A stretch of DNA of 64,000 bases from Strigamia acuminata (lineage: Eukaryota > Arthropoda > Chilopoda > Geophilomorpha > Linotaeniidae), in the NCBI GenBank assembly GCA_949358305.1, contig OX442320.1:5286259-5350258 (forward strand). The letters are read 5' to 3'. The translations under genes and the position numbers were made by a program. Of the stretch, positions 33,721 through 44,749 are shown piece by piece. Below the pieces are notes generated by a model, which was not told the origin of the DNA, did no database searches, and was given only the letters and a program-made list of their open reading frames with translations. Numbering within the stretch: position 1 is the first letter of the stretch; the number at the start of each line of letters is the position of its first letter.

Positions 33721-35270
33721 TGACAGCACCGACTGATAACGGATAAAAATGGAATAAAAAGGTTGTTTTTTGTTTTGTTTTCATTTATTTGGTAATTTTT
33801 ATAGTTATTTTTTTGTTTTTTTTTAGATTTTATTTTATTTTTTGTGTGGATTTATTTAAATGAATAAATTAGAAATTATTTGTTTGTTGTGGATGAATGG
33901 ATCGGCAGTGTCGGACTCTGGTGGTGAAATAAAAAGTTTATAAATATTGAAATTTTTTATTGTTTGGGTTTTATAAATTAATAAATTTTCGACTCGAAAA
34001 ATTCATTTTTTTTTGGATTGTAATAATTTTTATAATTTAAATAACTTAAAATCTAATATTTTATTTTAAATTTAAAAAATTCATAATATGACGTCGTTGT
34101 TGATGTTTCCGCCGGTGTTGATACAAAATGGCGACTAAAATTCGCCTATTTCAGATAAAAGTCAAATTTTAACGATTTACGTCGACAATAAATATTTAAT
34201 CTTGCATTATCCTGTCTATATTTACACCTAAATTGTCGTCAATTAGATTTATTTATGCTTATCTGTGACGTCATATTTACGTCATACAAAAAGCCATTCA
34301 AATACACCGTCAGGGATTCCTTCCCCGATTTCAATAAATTTCCATGGAAATGCAAAAAAATAAATAAATTCATTAATAAAAAACGTTACGTAATAATTAA
34401 GGTCATTGAAACGACATTAAATGCCGTGTTTACATTTTAATCTTAGATAGCTGTTGCTATCCGCGGTATTTGTTTCGTTTCGGCCATTGACATTAAATTG
34501 TTGGGTCTACAGTGGTTAGGCCTAACGATTAACGCCTAATATTTATTATTTTACACGGAAATAATTTATTATCTCGGCTATTGTATCTGAATATTAGATA
34601 TTTTGTTTAAAATTGCTCATTTTCGTGTAGTTTGTGTACACTTCCGGTCACGTGACAGGGGAATTCCCGCCGTTTGTGTTTTTCTGTATCAATATTTATT
34701 TATTTTTATTTCTTTATTCGGGAAATATTGCGAGGATTTTATTTTGGTTTTTGTTTTCGGTACTTGCAATTCAAATTGGAGGGACCGGAAGTGAGTGTGT
34801 TTCCCACGGCCTGGCCTTCACACTGGTGTTTCCGGGTGGGGCCCTGGTGAGTTTCAAAGGGTTGGGTTTGATGGATGACGTAATGTAATTGAAACTTGAA
34901 GAATTCGACACCCACGCGACCGGGGATTTAAAAAAGAAGTGGGAATGGTGCGAGGGGATTAAAGTTTATTTGATTTATTTAAAACTTGTGTTTGTTTCGA
35001 TGGAAAAAAAGAAATTCATGTCACGAAACGGGTTTAACGTGTTGATAGTGCTCGCTGTGTGCGCCATCTAGTGAAAGAATTTATAATTAAAAATTTTATC
35101 TTTAATTTTCTGGAATTAATTTTTTTATTCTCGTTTTTATCATTTGTGGTATGTCAAGTCAAATAATAGAATTTAGATTTTTTTTTAAAAAAAAATCAAG
35201 TTTGAAATGATTATAGGGAGACATGTTTGATAAATGTTCGTGTCAAACCCAAAAAAAATAAAAAAAATAA
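33721..35270. other. AT-rich intergenic DNA
   Basis: No gene, array or clear TIR element was recognised. A GCGCCATCTAGTG motif at 35061 resembles motifs near 6749, 35403, 38732 and 39404. Confidence 0.5.
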
Positions 35271-35545
35271 ATAAAAAAAAATGGGAGACATTTGTAGAAA
35301 TTTAATAAAAATTAAAAATTAAAAAAATTTTGAAAGGATGAAAATTTATTATCTGTTAAAAATAAATTTAAAAAAAATTATCCTTACATCATACACTCAA
35401 GCAGCGCCATCTATTGCCCAATCTTAGAACCCAGTAAATAATTACGCTAAGGCGCGCTGTTTGAACATTGTGGTAGTAATTTTTCACTGAGTCCCACTTT
35501 TCAATTTGGTGTTATTTAAAAGCTTTAACGTTATTTTTTTTTTGT

Positions 35546-38500
35546 TTAAATCTCTCGTTTCTCTAAGTTTAAGTCTCGTAGTGTTTTCTCTTTGATTTTG
35601 CAATAATGAGCGTAGATATTGTCCGCCATCCTACATAAAACAAACAAAACAGACATTTACATTAGTGTTTAAAGCCTCTTAACATAGACCTACTGTTCCA
35701 TAGGCATTTCAACCACAACATCCGTTGTCATGTTAGCAAGAAGATTGCCAAACATAATAATAAGATTCAAACACGAGAACTGAAAAAATTGATCAATATA
35801 TCATTGAGTGATCATTGTTGCAGTTTGGAGCTTTACCAATTCAAAATACAAAACTTGTCTGTAAAATTCGTCAAATGCTTCGTCATCAGAAGTGAGCGAA
35901 TTCAACTCCGACCATTTATCGAAGTACCATTTTATAATTTCTCGCTTTGAGTCTTCTGGTTCCTGGTCTTTTGTTGCATTGGGAAGGATTGGGAAGTCCA
36001 TAAGTTCTGGAATATCAATCAATCAATCAAGTAACTAAAACAATTTTAAAACTTTCTAACCGTCAAAATGCAGAATGCGTACGCAGAAGGCAACATCGTA
36101 CGCTTGGTACCCAATGTGTGCCAATTCCCAATCAACAAAAGTCATTTGACCTAAAAAATTAAAATTAATTAAATTAAAATTTTCTGAAAACAAATATAAA
36201 ATTACAAACATTAAAATTACTGCTAAAAATGAATAAAAAATAAAAGTAAAAATTTTCACAGACAGCAGGATTGGAACCTGTGTGGAAAGATAGCTAGTCC
36301 ATTGCCTTAACCACTGGACCACCACTACAAACTATTATTGTCTTCATGAAGACAGTTATGTTGGTGAACAAAGTTCTGATTTCATGACATCATTAAATCT
36401 CAAATGATGAAATGACATCATTAAATCTCAAATGATGAAATGACATCATTGAATCTCAAATGATGAAATGACATCATTGAATCTCAAATGATGAAATGAC
36501 ATCATTGAATCTCAAATGATAAAATTCAACTTGGATCTTGGAACTATTTTTTACCTAGCAACTGTTGTTTACAGTATTCATACATTAGGCCTGATTGCTC
36601 AGATTGGATAAATACACAGACAAAATAGTGCAAACTTTCAGCTCATTGTTTACATTGTTGGCTGTTTATGGAATGAAATTATTTCAGGATCTCATTCAGC
36701 ATGACATAACAATCCTTCACATTTAATATTGCAACAATCTGTGTGTATCTTATTCATGCGCTCCCCTTGTTAGTGCTGTAGATTAGCATCCTATTGAAAT
36801 GAAATAATTCTGTCACCTGTGTCTTTGTCTACGACCACATTGCCAACATGTGGGTCACCGTGACAAAAAACAATAGTCAGCTTGTCAAATTGTTCGCTGT
36901 ATTTGACTATTTCGCGGAACTCTTTTTGTAGCGTGGTTTTGTCGACGAGTTCGGAGTCTTCGGAGTAAGCCTTTTCCAACATGTTGTCGTATCTGCCGAA
37001 GTAATTTGATTTGGTATAATCTTCGCCTTCTAGTTTGATCATGTGGATTTCGGCGAGTTTTTCCACCATTGCCCTAAATAAGTTAATTCTTTAGTGTCTT
37101 GAGTTAGCTGCTTTTTTCTTTCATTTACTTGATGTCAGTTCTCTCGATTTCCGGTTTGATTTTCATGCTTTTGTCCACGTGAACCAACGGTTTGCCGGGA
37201 ATGTATCGGTAGCAAAAGCCGTTGCGGAAAATTGCATGGACGGAGGGGAAGTAGCCGATTTTGGACAGCTCCTGTTGAGAGATCAAAGTTTAAATTGTAG
37301 CAATTGCTTGTTGTGATTGATTGATTGATTGATTGATTAATTGATTGATTGATTGATTGATTACTCACTTGCACAACTTTGACTTCGAACTTTGGATCTA
37401 CCAGTTGGCAATTGTCAAACTCGCCAGTTCCGGTGGCGACAAACATTCTTCTCACTCTAACTGTAAATGCGTCGTCAAGATTGTCCTCCATGTAGACGCA
37501 TGACATCAGACAGGAAAAACCACCAGACATGGTCTTTTAATTTAAAATTAAAAATAAACTAAGATAATTTAAAAAGCATATACCAGTAAATATGTGATTC
37601 TTTATAATAAAATCTGCAATTTTTGTAATAAAATCTGCAATTTTTGTAATAAAATCTGCAATTTTTGTAATAAAATCTGCAATTTTTGTAATAAAATCTG
37701 CAATTTTTGTAATAAAATCTGCAATTTTTGTAATAAAATCTGCAATTTTTGTAATAAAATCTGCAATTTTTGTAATAAAATCTGCAATTTTTGTAATAAA
37801 ATCTGCAATTTTTGTAATAAAATCTGCAATTTTTGTAATAAAATCTGCAATTTTTGTAATAAAATCTGCAATTTTTGTAATAAAATCTGCAATTTTTGTA
37901 ATAAAATCTGCAATTTTTGTAATAAAATCTGCAATTTTTGTAATAAAATCTGCAATTTTTGTAATAAAATCTGCAATTTTTGTAATAAAATCTGCAATTT
38001 TTGTAATAAAATCTGCAATTTTTGTAATAAAATCTGCAATTTTTGTAATAAAATCTGCAATTTTTGTAATAAAATCTGCAATTTTTGTAATAAAATCTGC
38101 AATTTTTGTAATAAAATCTGCAATTTTTGTAATAAAATCTGCAATTTTTGTAATAAAATCTGCAATTTTTGTAATAAAATCTGCAATTTTTGTAATAAAA
38201 TCTGCAATTTTTGTAATAAAATCTGCAATTTTTGTAATAAAATCTGCAATTTTTGTAATAAAATCTGCAATTTTTGTAATAAAATCTGCAATTTTTGTAA
38301 TAAAATCTGCAATTTTTGTAATAAAATCTGCAATTTTTGTAATAAAATCTGCAATTTTTGTAATAAAATCTGCAATTTTTGTAATAAAATCTGCAATTTT
38401 TGTAATAAAATCTGCAATTTTTGTAATAAAATCTGCAATTTTTGTAATAAAATCTGCAATTTTTGTAATAAAAAAACATCAAATAAAATAATAAAAAATT

Positions 38501-38619
38501 ACCTTGACGATTATTTTGTCTCGACTCCATTCAGGCTTCACCGCTTTAAACAAATCCTTAATATCATCCTCAGCCGAAGCGATATTAACCGTAAACTCAG
38601 GAAGATGCACAGTCCCCAT
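35546..38619 (-). CDS. Choline/ethanolamine kinase-like protein, tandem copy A (8 exons)
   Basis: Exons are 38619-38503, 37533-37369, 37271-37129, 37073-36817, 36150-36061, 36006-35837, 35779-35694 and 35630-35546. They total 1113 nt, in frame, giving 370 residues. The family phosphorylates choline or ethanolamine at the head of the Kennedy pathway in the cytosol; the substrate here is inferred only. Evidence is the N-terminal DDIKDLFKAVKPEW, the VHAIFRNGFCYRYIPG segment matching the ethanolamine kinase YAIFNNGLCYEFIQG region, the Brenner-type loop HGDPHVGN (213-220) and metal-site Asp234 in TFVDWE. Human-type enzymes have HND and DYE or DFE here, so this is a divergent branch. The last junction uses donor CA|GTAGGT; ignoring it gives a premature TAG. 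Relative to B and C it has FSCLN for VWCLN and lacks two codons near the end of exon 7. Intron 1 holds a 41-copy 21-bp array. Confidence 0.85.
36254..36318 (-). tRNA. tRNA-like sequence (degenerate, Ser/Leu type) in copy A intron 5-side
   Basis: On the minus strand it reads GTGGTGGTCCAGTGGTTAAG, then GCAATGGACTAGC, and near the end CAGGTTCCAATCCTG. Box A resembles class II tRNAs, but box B has a mismatch (GTTCCAATC) and the variable arm is missing. It is most likely a tRNA pseudogene or the head of a tRNA-derived SINE. A better-preserved homologue is at 42170-42232. Confidence 0.45.
36380..36520. repeat. 28-bp tandem repeat with internal hairpin
   Basis: About five units contain AATGATGAAATGACATCATT, whose halves AATGATG and CATCATT pair. 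It is in the intron between exons 4 and 5 of copy A and absent from copies B and C. Confidence 0.9.
37318..37366. repeat. (GATT)n tract beside the exon 2 donor
   Basis: GATT repeats end within a few bases of the donor of copy A exon 2. The orthologous tracts are shorter in copy B (43037-43060) and C (47343-47372), so they vary in length beside a conserved splice site. Confidence 0.85.
37605..38473. repeat. 21-bp minisatellite, about 41 near-identical copies, in copy A intron 1
   Basis: The unit contains TCTGCAATTTTTGTAATAAA. Because 21 is a multiple of three and the unit lacks stops, frames of more than 280 codons run through it on both strands; they are artefacts. The homologous intron has about 9 copies in B and about 17 copies of a diverged 21-mer in C. 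Confidence 0.97.
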
Positions 38620-39289
38620 CCTAACAACACAACACTAAACTAACAAGTGTCCAAAACCACTCGCACGACCTTTATCAACAATTATCTCATCCAAATCTCA
38701 AAATTCAAGGCTACTTGAATACTATAAGGTTGCGCCATCTGGCGAAAAAATAGCAATTTTGCGCGCATCGATCTGCGCACAACGTGACTGCTGGGACCTT
38801 GATGTCACAGATTATAATCTGTATTTTTGTATCACCGGCCATTCATGGCGTCAAATCAAATTAAATTTAATTTAATTCACACACATGAAATTAGTCTCAA
38901 TTTTATTTTATTTTATGTTAACATAAAATTCGAGTATTATCTCTCCGTATTAAATATCCCTAGCAATCTGATATCACATACACCAGAATATTTTAGTACT
39001 TTTACATACGTCACTAGTCCCGTTGACAATGTCACGCTTTTTTACCAATGACGCCAAAGTAAGCAGAATGCACCCCCCTGCTCAAAATTATTTCCCAACA
39101 ACAATATCTTTTGTGCAATCCAACAACATTACAACATCTCCGTCACACGCGAGATAATGAGTCAATAAATCATTTATGTAACGAAAAAAATCCAAACCAA
39201 CACCAAGTCGAACCCAATTCAACACAAAACTAATTTAATTCGACCTCTCTTACACGTCCCAAGTTATGCAGGAATAGGAAGTAACCAAT
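38620..39289. other. Upstream of copy A, duplicated MARS1-EK intergenic DNA
   Basis: It shares long similarity with 48370-48627, for example TCCGTCACACGCGAGATAAT (CCGTCACATGCGAGATAACG in C). An extra segment of about 300 bp (38700-39050) is not seen in the other copies. Confidence 0.6.
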
Positions 39290-39356
39290 TCAACTGACTA
39301 ACTGCGCGCCGCCGCCAACCAGGACCTGAAGTTGGTGTTTGAGGTTTAATAGTTTG
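39290..39356 (-). pseudogene. Truncated duplicate of the MARS1 last-exon 3' end
   Basis: On the minus strand it encodes [20 protein letters not shown] then stop. The intact MARS1 exon 16 (48628-48759) ends [20 protein letters not shown] then stop. Similarity ends near 39356, so only the last 20 or so codons were carried along. This fixes the source of the duplication as the MARS1-adjacent locus. Confidence 0.88.
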
Positions 39357-39489
39357 TGACGGTTACGCCTTCTTATTAAATAAAACTTCAGATTTTGTCG
39401 ATAGATGGCGCTGTTCGAAAATAGCGCCAAATTTGAGTTAAAAGTGAATAAATACATGAAATGGGCATGGAACAATTTCTGTGTCTGGA

Positions 39490-39672
39490 TGTCCAGTGAC
39501 GACCATGTGGTCGTGAGGACACTGTAGCCGGGATCGTGGGTATGGATCTCGGGTACGGTACATCTCTTCAGTGGACCTCAAGACTATAGCCGAGTTGTGG
39601 GTATGGACTGCGGCTATGGTATAACTCTCATCTAGCATGTAGCCAGGGTTGTGGGTATGGACCTTGGCTATG
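39490..39672. repeat. Array of hairpins with a conserved GTGGGTATGG loop
   Basis: Three imperfect repeats at about 39524-39556, 39584-39620 and 39638-39672 each place GTGGGTATGG between pairing arms. The arms are GTAGCCGGGATC/GATCTCGGGTAC, TAGCCGAGT/ACTGCGGCTA and TAGCCAGGGT/ACCTTGGCTA. A fourth hairpin, ACGACCATGTGGTCGT, precedes them. The arms differ in sequence but keep pairing. Confidence 0.6.
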
Positions 39673-39897
39673 GCGTAACCCATCAAACTATTAACTTTTG
39701 TATCTTTTAGATTTTCCAGAGTTGAATTTACTAATGATTTTATTAATAATTTGACTCAAAAGATGACTGTGAGTCAATTACGAACGTGCAAGGTTAAGGT
39801 TTGCGAGAGACTAATTTATTAAAGCAAAAACAAAATGGCGTACAATGGTATTTACGGTAGCCAATCCGCAAACCCCCTACCAGACTGGGACGCCCCC

Positions 39898-40674
39898 TTA
39901 CGGCAGAGGGGTGGACTCAGCACAGGGGATGGAGTCCGGTGTCCGAGAGTCACACCCCCCCCCCCCCAGAGGAAGAGCAATCGTCCCCTGATTGCAGTGT
40001 CGCGAATGATGAGTTAAACGAGCGTGCAGATGGTACGGGCCGGCGTGATCCATCCTCGGAGCGAGGGGACGGGAAAGCGTTTTCTTCTTGTCCAAATGCG
40101 TACCTTCGTCCTTTGCGTCGTCACATGACACATTGCAGCGTTGCTCGGAAGCGAGACGAAGGTCGCGAGCGACCACAATTGCGAGCACTGTTCTTGCTGT
40201 GTGCGCCTCGTTGTTGTTCTCAACGATAGTTATGTCATCTGAAAGGGAAATGTCGAAGCGGTGCGCTGTCAGTGAAGGCGGCATAATTGCACATGCAAAC
40301 CTGGTTAGGTGCGTCCTTCTGTTGGATGAAATTGACCGGCTGCGTACGCTGACATACCTTGTTAATTGTGATAGTTCTGCCGATTTGGTACACCACGACA
40401 TACGTTCATTATCGCGAAACGTGGTACCCAGCAGCATTTTGTACAAAGTCTCGTCCAAAACTGCGACATCGCTTACTCGAAACTGCTCGTTCCCGATGGT
40501 AATGTTCATGCTGGTATAGCCAATCAGGGTCGCCGAGCCATTTAAATCGTTTAACCGGTTGTTCGAAACATTCGGGCGGATCTGCGACTTATCCAAGATA
40601 CAATCGCTGCGAATCAGGCACACGTTCGCCCCTTGATCGAAAATTGTTTCGACCGTGCGTTGCGCCTTCGTCAC
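39898..40674 (-). pseudogene. Retropepsin-like frame of a retroelement
   Basis: FDQGANVCLI resembles the D-x-G-A active-site strand of retroviral-type aspartic proteases, with Gln at the usual Ser/Thr position. MLLGTTF further on fits the second conserved hydrophobic-hydrophobic-Gly segment. Similarity is lost after about 90 residues; the rest of the 258-codon frame looks random. The first usable start is a GTG, consistent with a remnant. Confidence 0.5.
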
Positions 40675-40713
40675 GTGTATACGTCGACGATCGACAATCC
40701 GGTGCTCGGATAT

Positions 40714-41094
40714 TTAGAGTAAAATGTGCACAAAACGAGTGGAGTGGGTTTTAGTTGCTGCGGAATCGTGCGTCCTGGGCTGAGGGCAAGTAAATGCCGT
40801 GTGGCCCCATTCCTGGCAATGGTAGCACTGCGTCTTGGTTAAATCATCGCCCCTGTGGTAGTTATTCGGATTAATACGTCCCTGGCCCATGCGACCGTGA
40901 TTTGGGCTGGTGTGTTTTGTTTGCTCGGAATTCGACTCCGGGGTTTGTTCATGGCCGGTGACGAAAGGTTTATTTGGGACGAAGGGAGCCGATATACTCG
41001 GTCGCGATGGCATATTATCAAGCCCACGAACGTATTTGATCACCTCGGCGATGGGCCAATTTTTCGTCATGTACAAGCTGTTCCGATGACACAA
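40714..41094 (-). pseudogene. Gag-like fragment with CCHC zinc knuckle
   Basis: The frame ends with CYHCQEWGHTAFTC, spacing C-x2-C-x4-H-x4-C, the nucleic-acid-binding knuckle of retroelement Gag proteins. The preceding part is polar and Pro/Asn/His-rich. No clear start is visible, and the frame is cut by TAA at 40714, so it is scored as a fragment. Confidence 0.65.
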
Positions 41095-41470
41095 ATTACA
41101 CCAGTCGCCAACTAAAATGGCCAGAATAACTCCAAAAATGCCATTTTACACGCACAGAATCTGCAGGAAACTCGGCAACGTGATGTCAAAACCAGAAATA
41201 ACAATAAACAAAATTAAATTAAATTAAAAAAAATGGCAGACATTGGTAGAAATTTAATAAAAAAAAAATCAAAAGGATGAAAATTTATTATCTGTTTTAA
41301 AAAAAATCCTTATTTCATACACTCAAACAGCACCATCTATTGCCCAATCTCAGAACCCCAGTAAATAATTACGCTAAGGCGCGCTGTTTGAACATTGTGG
41401 TAGTAATTTTTCACAGAGTCCCACTTTTCAATTTGGTGTTATTTAAAAGTCTTAACGTTATTTTTTTGGT

Positions 41471-43647
41471 TTAAATCTCTCGTTTCTCTAAGTTTAAGTC
41501 TCGTAGTGTTTTCTCTTTGATTTTGCGATAATGACCGTAGATATTGTCCGTCATCCTAGATAAAACAAACAAAACAGACATTTACATTAGTGTTTCAAGC
41601 CTAGTAACATAGACCTACTGTTTGGGATCCATAGGCAATTCAACCACAACATCCGTTTTCATGTTAGCAAACAGATTGCCAAACATAATAATAAAATTCA
41701 AACACCAGACCTGAAAAAATTGATCAAAATATCACTGAGTGATCATTGTTGCAGTTTGTTGCTTTACCAATTCAAAATACAAAACTTGTCTGTAAAATTC
41801 CTCAAATGCTTCGTCATCAGAAGTGAGCGAATTCAACTCCGACCATTTATCGAAGTACCATTTTATAATTTCTCGCTTTGAGTCTTCTGGTTCCCGGTCT
41901 TTCGTTGCATTGGGAAGGATTGGGAAGTCCATAAGTTCTGGAATATCAATCAATCATTCAAGTTTAAAACACAACAATTTTAAAACTTTCAAACCGTCAA
42001 AATGCAGAATGCGTACGCAGTAGGCAACATCGTACGCTTGGTACCCAATGTGTGCCAATTCCCAATCAACAAAAGTCATTTGACCTAAAAATAAGATAAA
42101 ATATAAAATTACAAACATTACAATTACTGCTAAAAGTAAATAAAAAATAAAAGTAAAAATTTTCATAGACAACAGGATTTGAACCTGCATGGAAAGATGC
42201 CTAGTCCATTGCCTTAACCACTGGACCACCACTACAAACTATTATTGTCTTGAACTATTATTGTTATTATTACGGTACACTTTGTCACCTAGCAACTATT
42301 GTTTACAGTATTCATACATTAGGCATAGATTGGATAAATACACAGACAAAATAGTGCAGACTTTCAGCTCATTGTTTACATTGTTGGCTGTTTATAGAAT
42401 GAAATTATTTCAGGATCTCATTCAGCATGACATAACAATCCTACACGTTTAATATTGCAACAATCTGTGTGTATCTTATTCATGTGCTCCCCTTGTTATT
42501 GCTATGGATTAGCAAATAATTCTGTCACCTTTGTCTTTGTCTACAACTACATTGCCAGCATGTACGTCACCGTGACAAAAAACAATGGTCAGCTTGTCAA
42601 ATTGTTCGCTGTATTTGACTATTTCGCGGAACTCTTTTTGTAGCGTGGTTTTGTCGACGAGTTCGGAGTCTTCGGAGTAAGCCTTTTCCAACATGTTGTC
42701 GTATCTGTCGAAGTAATTTGATTTGGTATAATCTTCGCCTTCTAGTTTGATCATGTGGATTTCGGCGAGTTTTTCCACCATTGCCCTAAACAAATTCATT
42801 CTTTAGTGTCTTGACTCTTGAGTATGCTTTTTTTCTTTGTTTTATTTACTTGATGTCAGTTCTCTCTATTTCCGGTTTGATTTTCATGTTTTTGTCCAAG
42901 TGAACCAACGGTTTGCCGGGAATGTATCGGTAGCAAAAGCCGTTCCGGAAAATTGCATGGACGGAGGGGAAGTAACCGATTTTGGACAACTCCTGTTGAG
43001 AGATCGGAGTTTAATTTGTAGCAATTGCTTGTTGTGATTGATTGATTGATTGATTGATTACTCACTTGCACAACTTTGACTTCGAACTTTGGATCTACCA
43101 GTTGGCAATTGTCAAACTCGCCAGTTCCGGTGGCGACAAACAGTCTTCTCACTCTAACTGTAAAAGCGTCGTCAAGATTGTCCTCCATGTAGACGCATGA
43201 GGTCAGACAGGAAAAACCACCAGACATGGTCTTTTAATTTAAAATTTAAAATAACCAAAGATAATTAAAAAAAAAACAAATACCGGTATATATGTGAATT
43301 TTTATAATAAAATCTGCAATTTTTATAATAAAATCTGCAATTTTTATAATAAAATCTGCAATTTTTATAATAAAATCTGCAATTTTTATAATAAAATCTG
43401 CAATTTTTATAATAAAATCTGCAATTTTTATAATAAAATCTGCAATTTTTATAATAAAATCTGCAATTGTTATAATAAAATCTGCAATTTTTATAATAAA
43501 AAAACATCAAATAAAATAATAAAAAATTACCTTGACGATTATTTTGTCTCGACTCCATTCAGGCTTCACCGCTTTAAACAATTCCTTAATATCATCCTCA
43601 GCCGAAGCGATATTAACCGTAAACTCAGGAAGATGCACAGTCCCCAT
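41471..43647 (-). CDS. Choline/ethanolamine kinase-like protein, tandem copy B (8 exons)
   Basis: Exons are 43647-43531, 43230-43066, 42992-42850, 42785-42529, 42084-41995, 41937-41768, 41710-41619 and 41555-41471. They total 1119 nt, in frame, giving 372 residues. Exon lengths match copy C exactly and copy A except exon 7. The catalytic loop reads HGDVHAGN and the metal-site segment TFVDWE. The C-terminus after the CA|GTAGGT junction reads MTDNIYGHYRKIKEKTLRDL. It is closest to copy A (for example LPNATKD in exon 6, where C has IPDAKKD), so A and B are the younger pair. No stop or frameshift is seen. Flanking similarity with A starts near 41228 at the 3' side and ends near 43925 at the 5' side, where B has lost the MARS1 piece. 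Confidence 0.87.
42170..42232 (-). tRNA. tRNA-like sequence (degenerate, Ser/Leu type) in copy B
   Basis: Minus strand GTGGTGGTCCAGTGGTTAAG then GCAATGGACTAGGC, ending GCAGGTTCAAATCCTG. Both Pol III boxes are near consensus here (box B GGTTCAAATCC). The anticodon stem-loop is not canonical and the long variable arm is absent. Same position as 36254-36318 in copy A; not found in copy C, so it entered before the A/B split. Confidence 0.5.
43304..43501. repeat. 21-bp minisatellite, about 9 copies, in copy B intron 1
   Basis: Same unit as copy A, but the T-run is followed by ATAATAAAA (A has GTAATAAAA) in nearly every unit. This shows homogenisation within each locus after duplication. Confidence 0.95.
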
Positions 43648-43942
43648 CCTAACAACACAACACTAAACTAACAACTCGCACGACCTTTATCAACAATTAT
43701 CTCACCAAATCTCAAAATTATCTCCCAACAACAATACCTATTGTGCAATCCAACGACATTACAACATCTCCGTCACACGCGAGATATTGTGCAATCCAAC
43801 GACATTATAACATCTCCGTCACACGCAAGATAATGAGTCAATAAACCATTTATTTAACGAAATAAATCCAAACCAACACCAAGTCGAACCCAATTCAACG
43901 CAGAACTAATTAAATTCGACCTCTTTTACACCACCAGACATG

Positions 43943-44147
43943 GTCTTTTAGGGGTCCCACATCTAGCGCGACACAATCTACCGCAACACGATCTACCGCG
44001 ACAATCCGTCCCTAAAAAATGGTTTTTACATAAAAAAAACCAGTAAGGTTAGGTTCGCAGGGGGTTAGCACTTCTTAGGAATTAGACAAAAAAACGTAGT
44101 CGCAGTTTCAAAAGTCGCGGTAGATCGTGTCGCGCTAGATGATACGC
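43943..44147. mobile_element. Foldback element with TCTAGCGCGACAC arms
   Basis: CATCTAGCGCGACACAATCT then ACCGC is mirrored by GCGGTAGATCGTGTCGCGCT then AGATG. The interior has AGTAAGGTTAGGTTCG and TTCTTAGGAATTAGAC, modules shared with the element at 45913-46470. It lies upstream of copy B. Confidence 0.7.
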
Positions 44148-44214
44148 CTCGTCTTTTAATTTAAAATAAAATATAAAGAAAGAAAATTAAGAAAAATAAT
44201 AAATATATGTAACG

Positions 44215-44630
44215 CTCCGAATATACTCGAGGTGTACTCCCATTGGTCGAGCCAATTTACTACAAACTCCAGACTGTATACTACTACTAGGAGAAGTAGT
44301 TTTGATTTTTATTTATTGTTGTGATTGTTATGACTAGTTTAGTTAATGTTATTTTGATTTTATTTAATAAAAAATGTTATTTCCATCGTTAAAATAAAGT
44401 TTTACACATTAAAAAATGTCAAACTCATGTTTGTTGTGTTTATTGCTTACATCGTCTGGAAGTTTGAATTTTAGGCCGTTGCCTAGACAATCGATTGCAA
44501 TGTCTGTACATTGTAATGCAATTCTGGTGTTTGGGTCTACTTTTCCGGATCACTACACCAGTAAACTGGCTCGACCAATGGGAGTACACCTTGTAAAGTG
44601 CCTTTTTGAGTGCAACTCGAGTATAGATGA
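44215..44630. mobile_element. Foldback element with GGTGTACTCCCATTGGTCGA arms
   Basis: ACTCGAGGTGTACTCCCATT at the left is mirrored by AATGGGAGTACACCTTG, with ACTCGAGTAT a little further right. Shortly beyond it (44645-44700) are remnants of the 21-bp motif ATCTGCCATTTTTGTAA outside any kinase intron. Confidence 0.6.
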
Positions 44631-44749
44631 TTTATTTTTACGATCAAAATCTGCCATTTTTGTAACCAAATATAATATCGGTGGTTTTTGTAACAAAATT
44701 GGAATTTATATGACTCCCGGTACTTGATTGTAGCGCGTAGCGCAAATAA

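Larger units (their letters stand above)
39898..41094 (-). mobile_element. Degraded retroelement piece (CCHC knuckle and retropepsin-like frame)
   Basis: Two minus-strand frames in the same phase are separated by a single stop at 40714-40716. The upstream one has a Gag-type zinc knuckle and the downstream one a retropepsin-like motif. Neither reverse transcriptase nor integrase is visible, and no LTR pair was found. It probably came from a Gypsy/BEL-type LTR retrotransposon. It lies in the spacer between kinase copies A and B. Confidence 0.65.

Noticed and set aside
35801-36022. Kinase ending at MITQ then TGA directly after exon 6
   Set aside because: A GTAAAG donor six codons into that tail joins in phase to a conserved exon 7 in all copies; the read-through end is treated as intron.
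36056-36325. 89-codon continuation of kinase exon 5 upstream
   Set aside because: Reads through an intron that includes the tRNA-like sequence; the GTCAAATG acceptor at 36150 is conserved in A, B and C.
37605-38473. CRISPR array (regular repeats)
   Set aside because: Repeats are contiguous with no unique spacers, in an animal intron; this is a minisatellite.
37559-38643. Open frames of 285-349 codons on both strands encoding perfect heptad repeats
   Set aside because: They are the 21-bp array read in stop-free phases; the flanks are kinase exon 1 and intron sequence, and equally long frames exist on both strands.
40014-40519. Plus-strand frames opposite the retroelement
   Set aside because: GC-rich shadow frames; the minus strand carries the recognisable knuckle and protease motifs.
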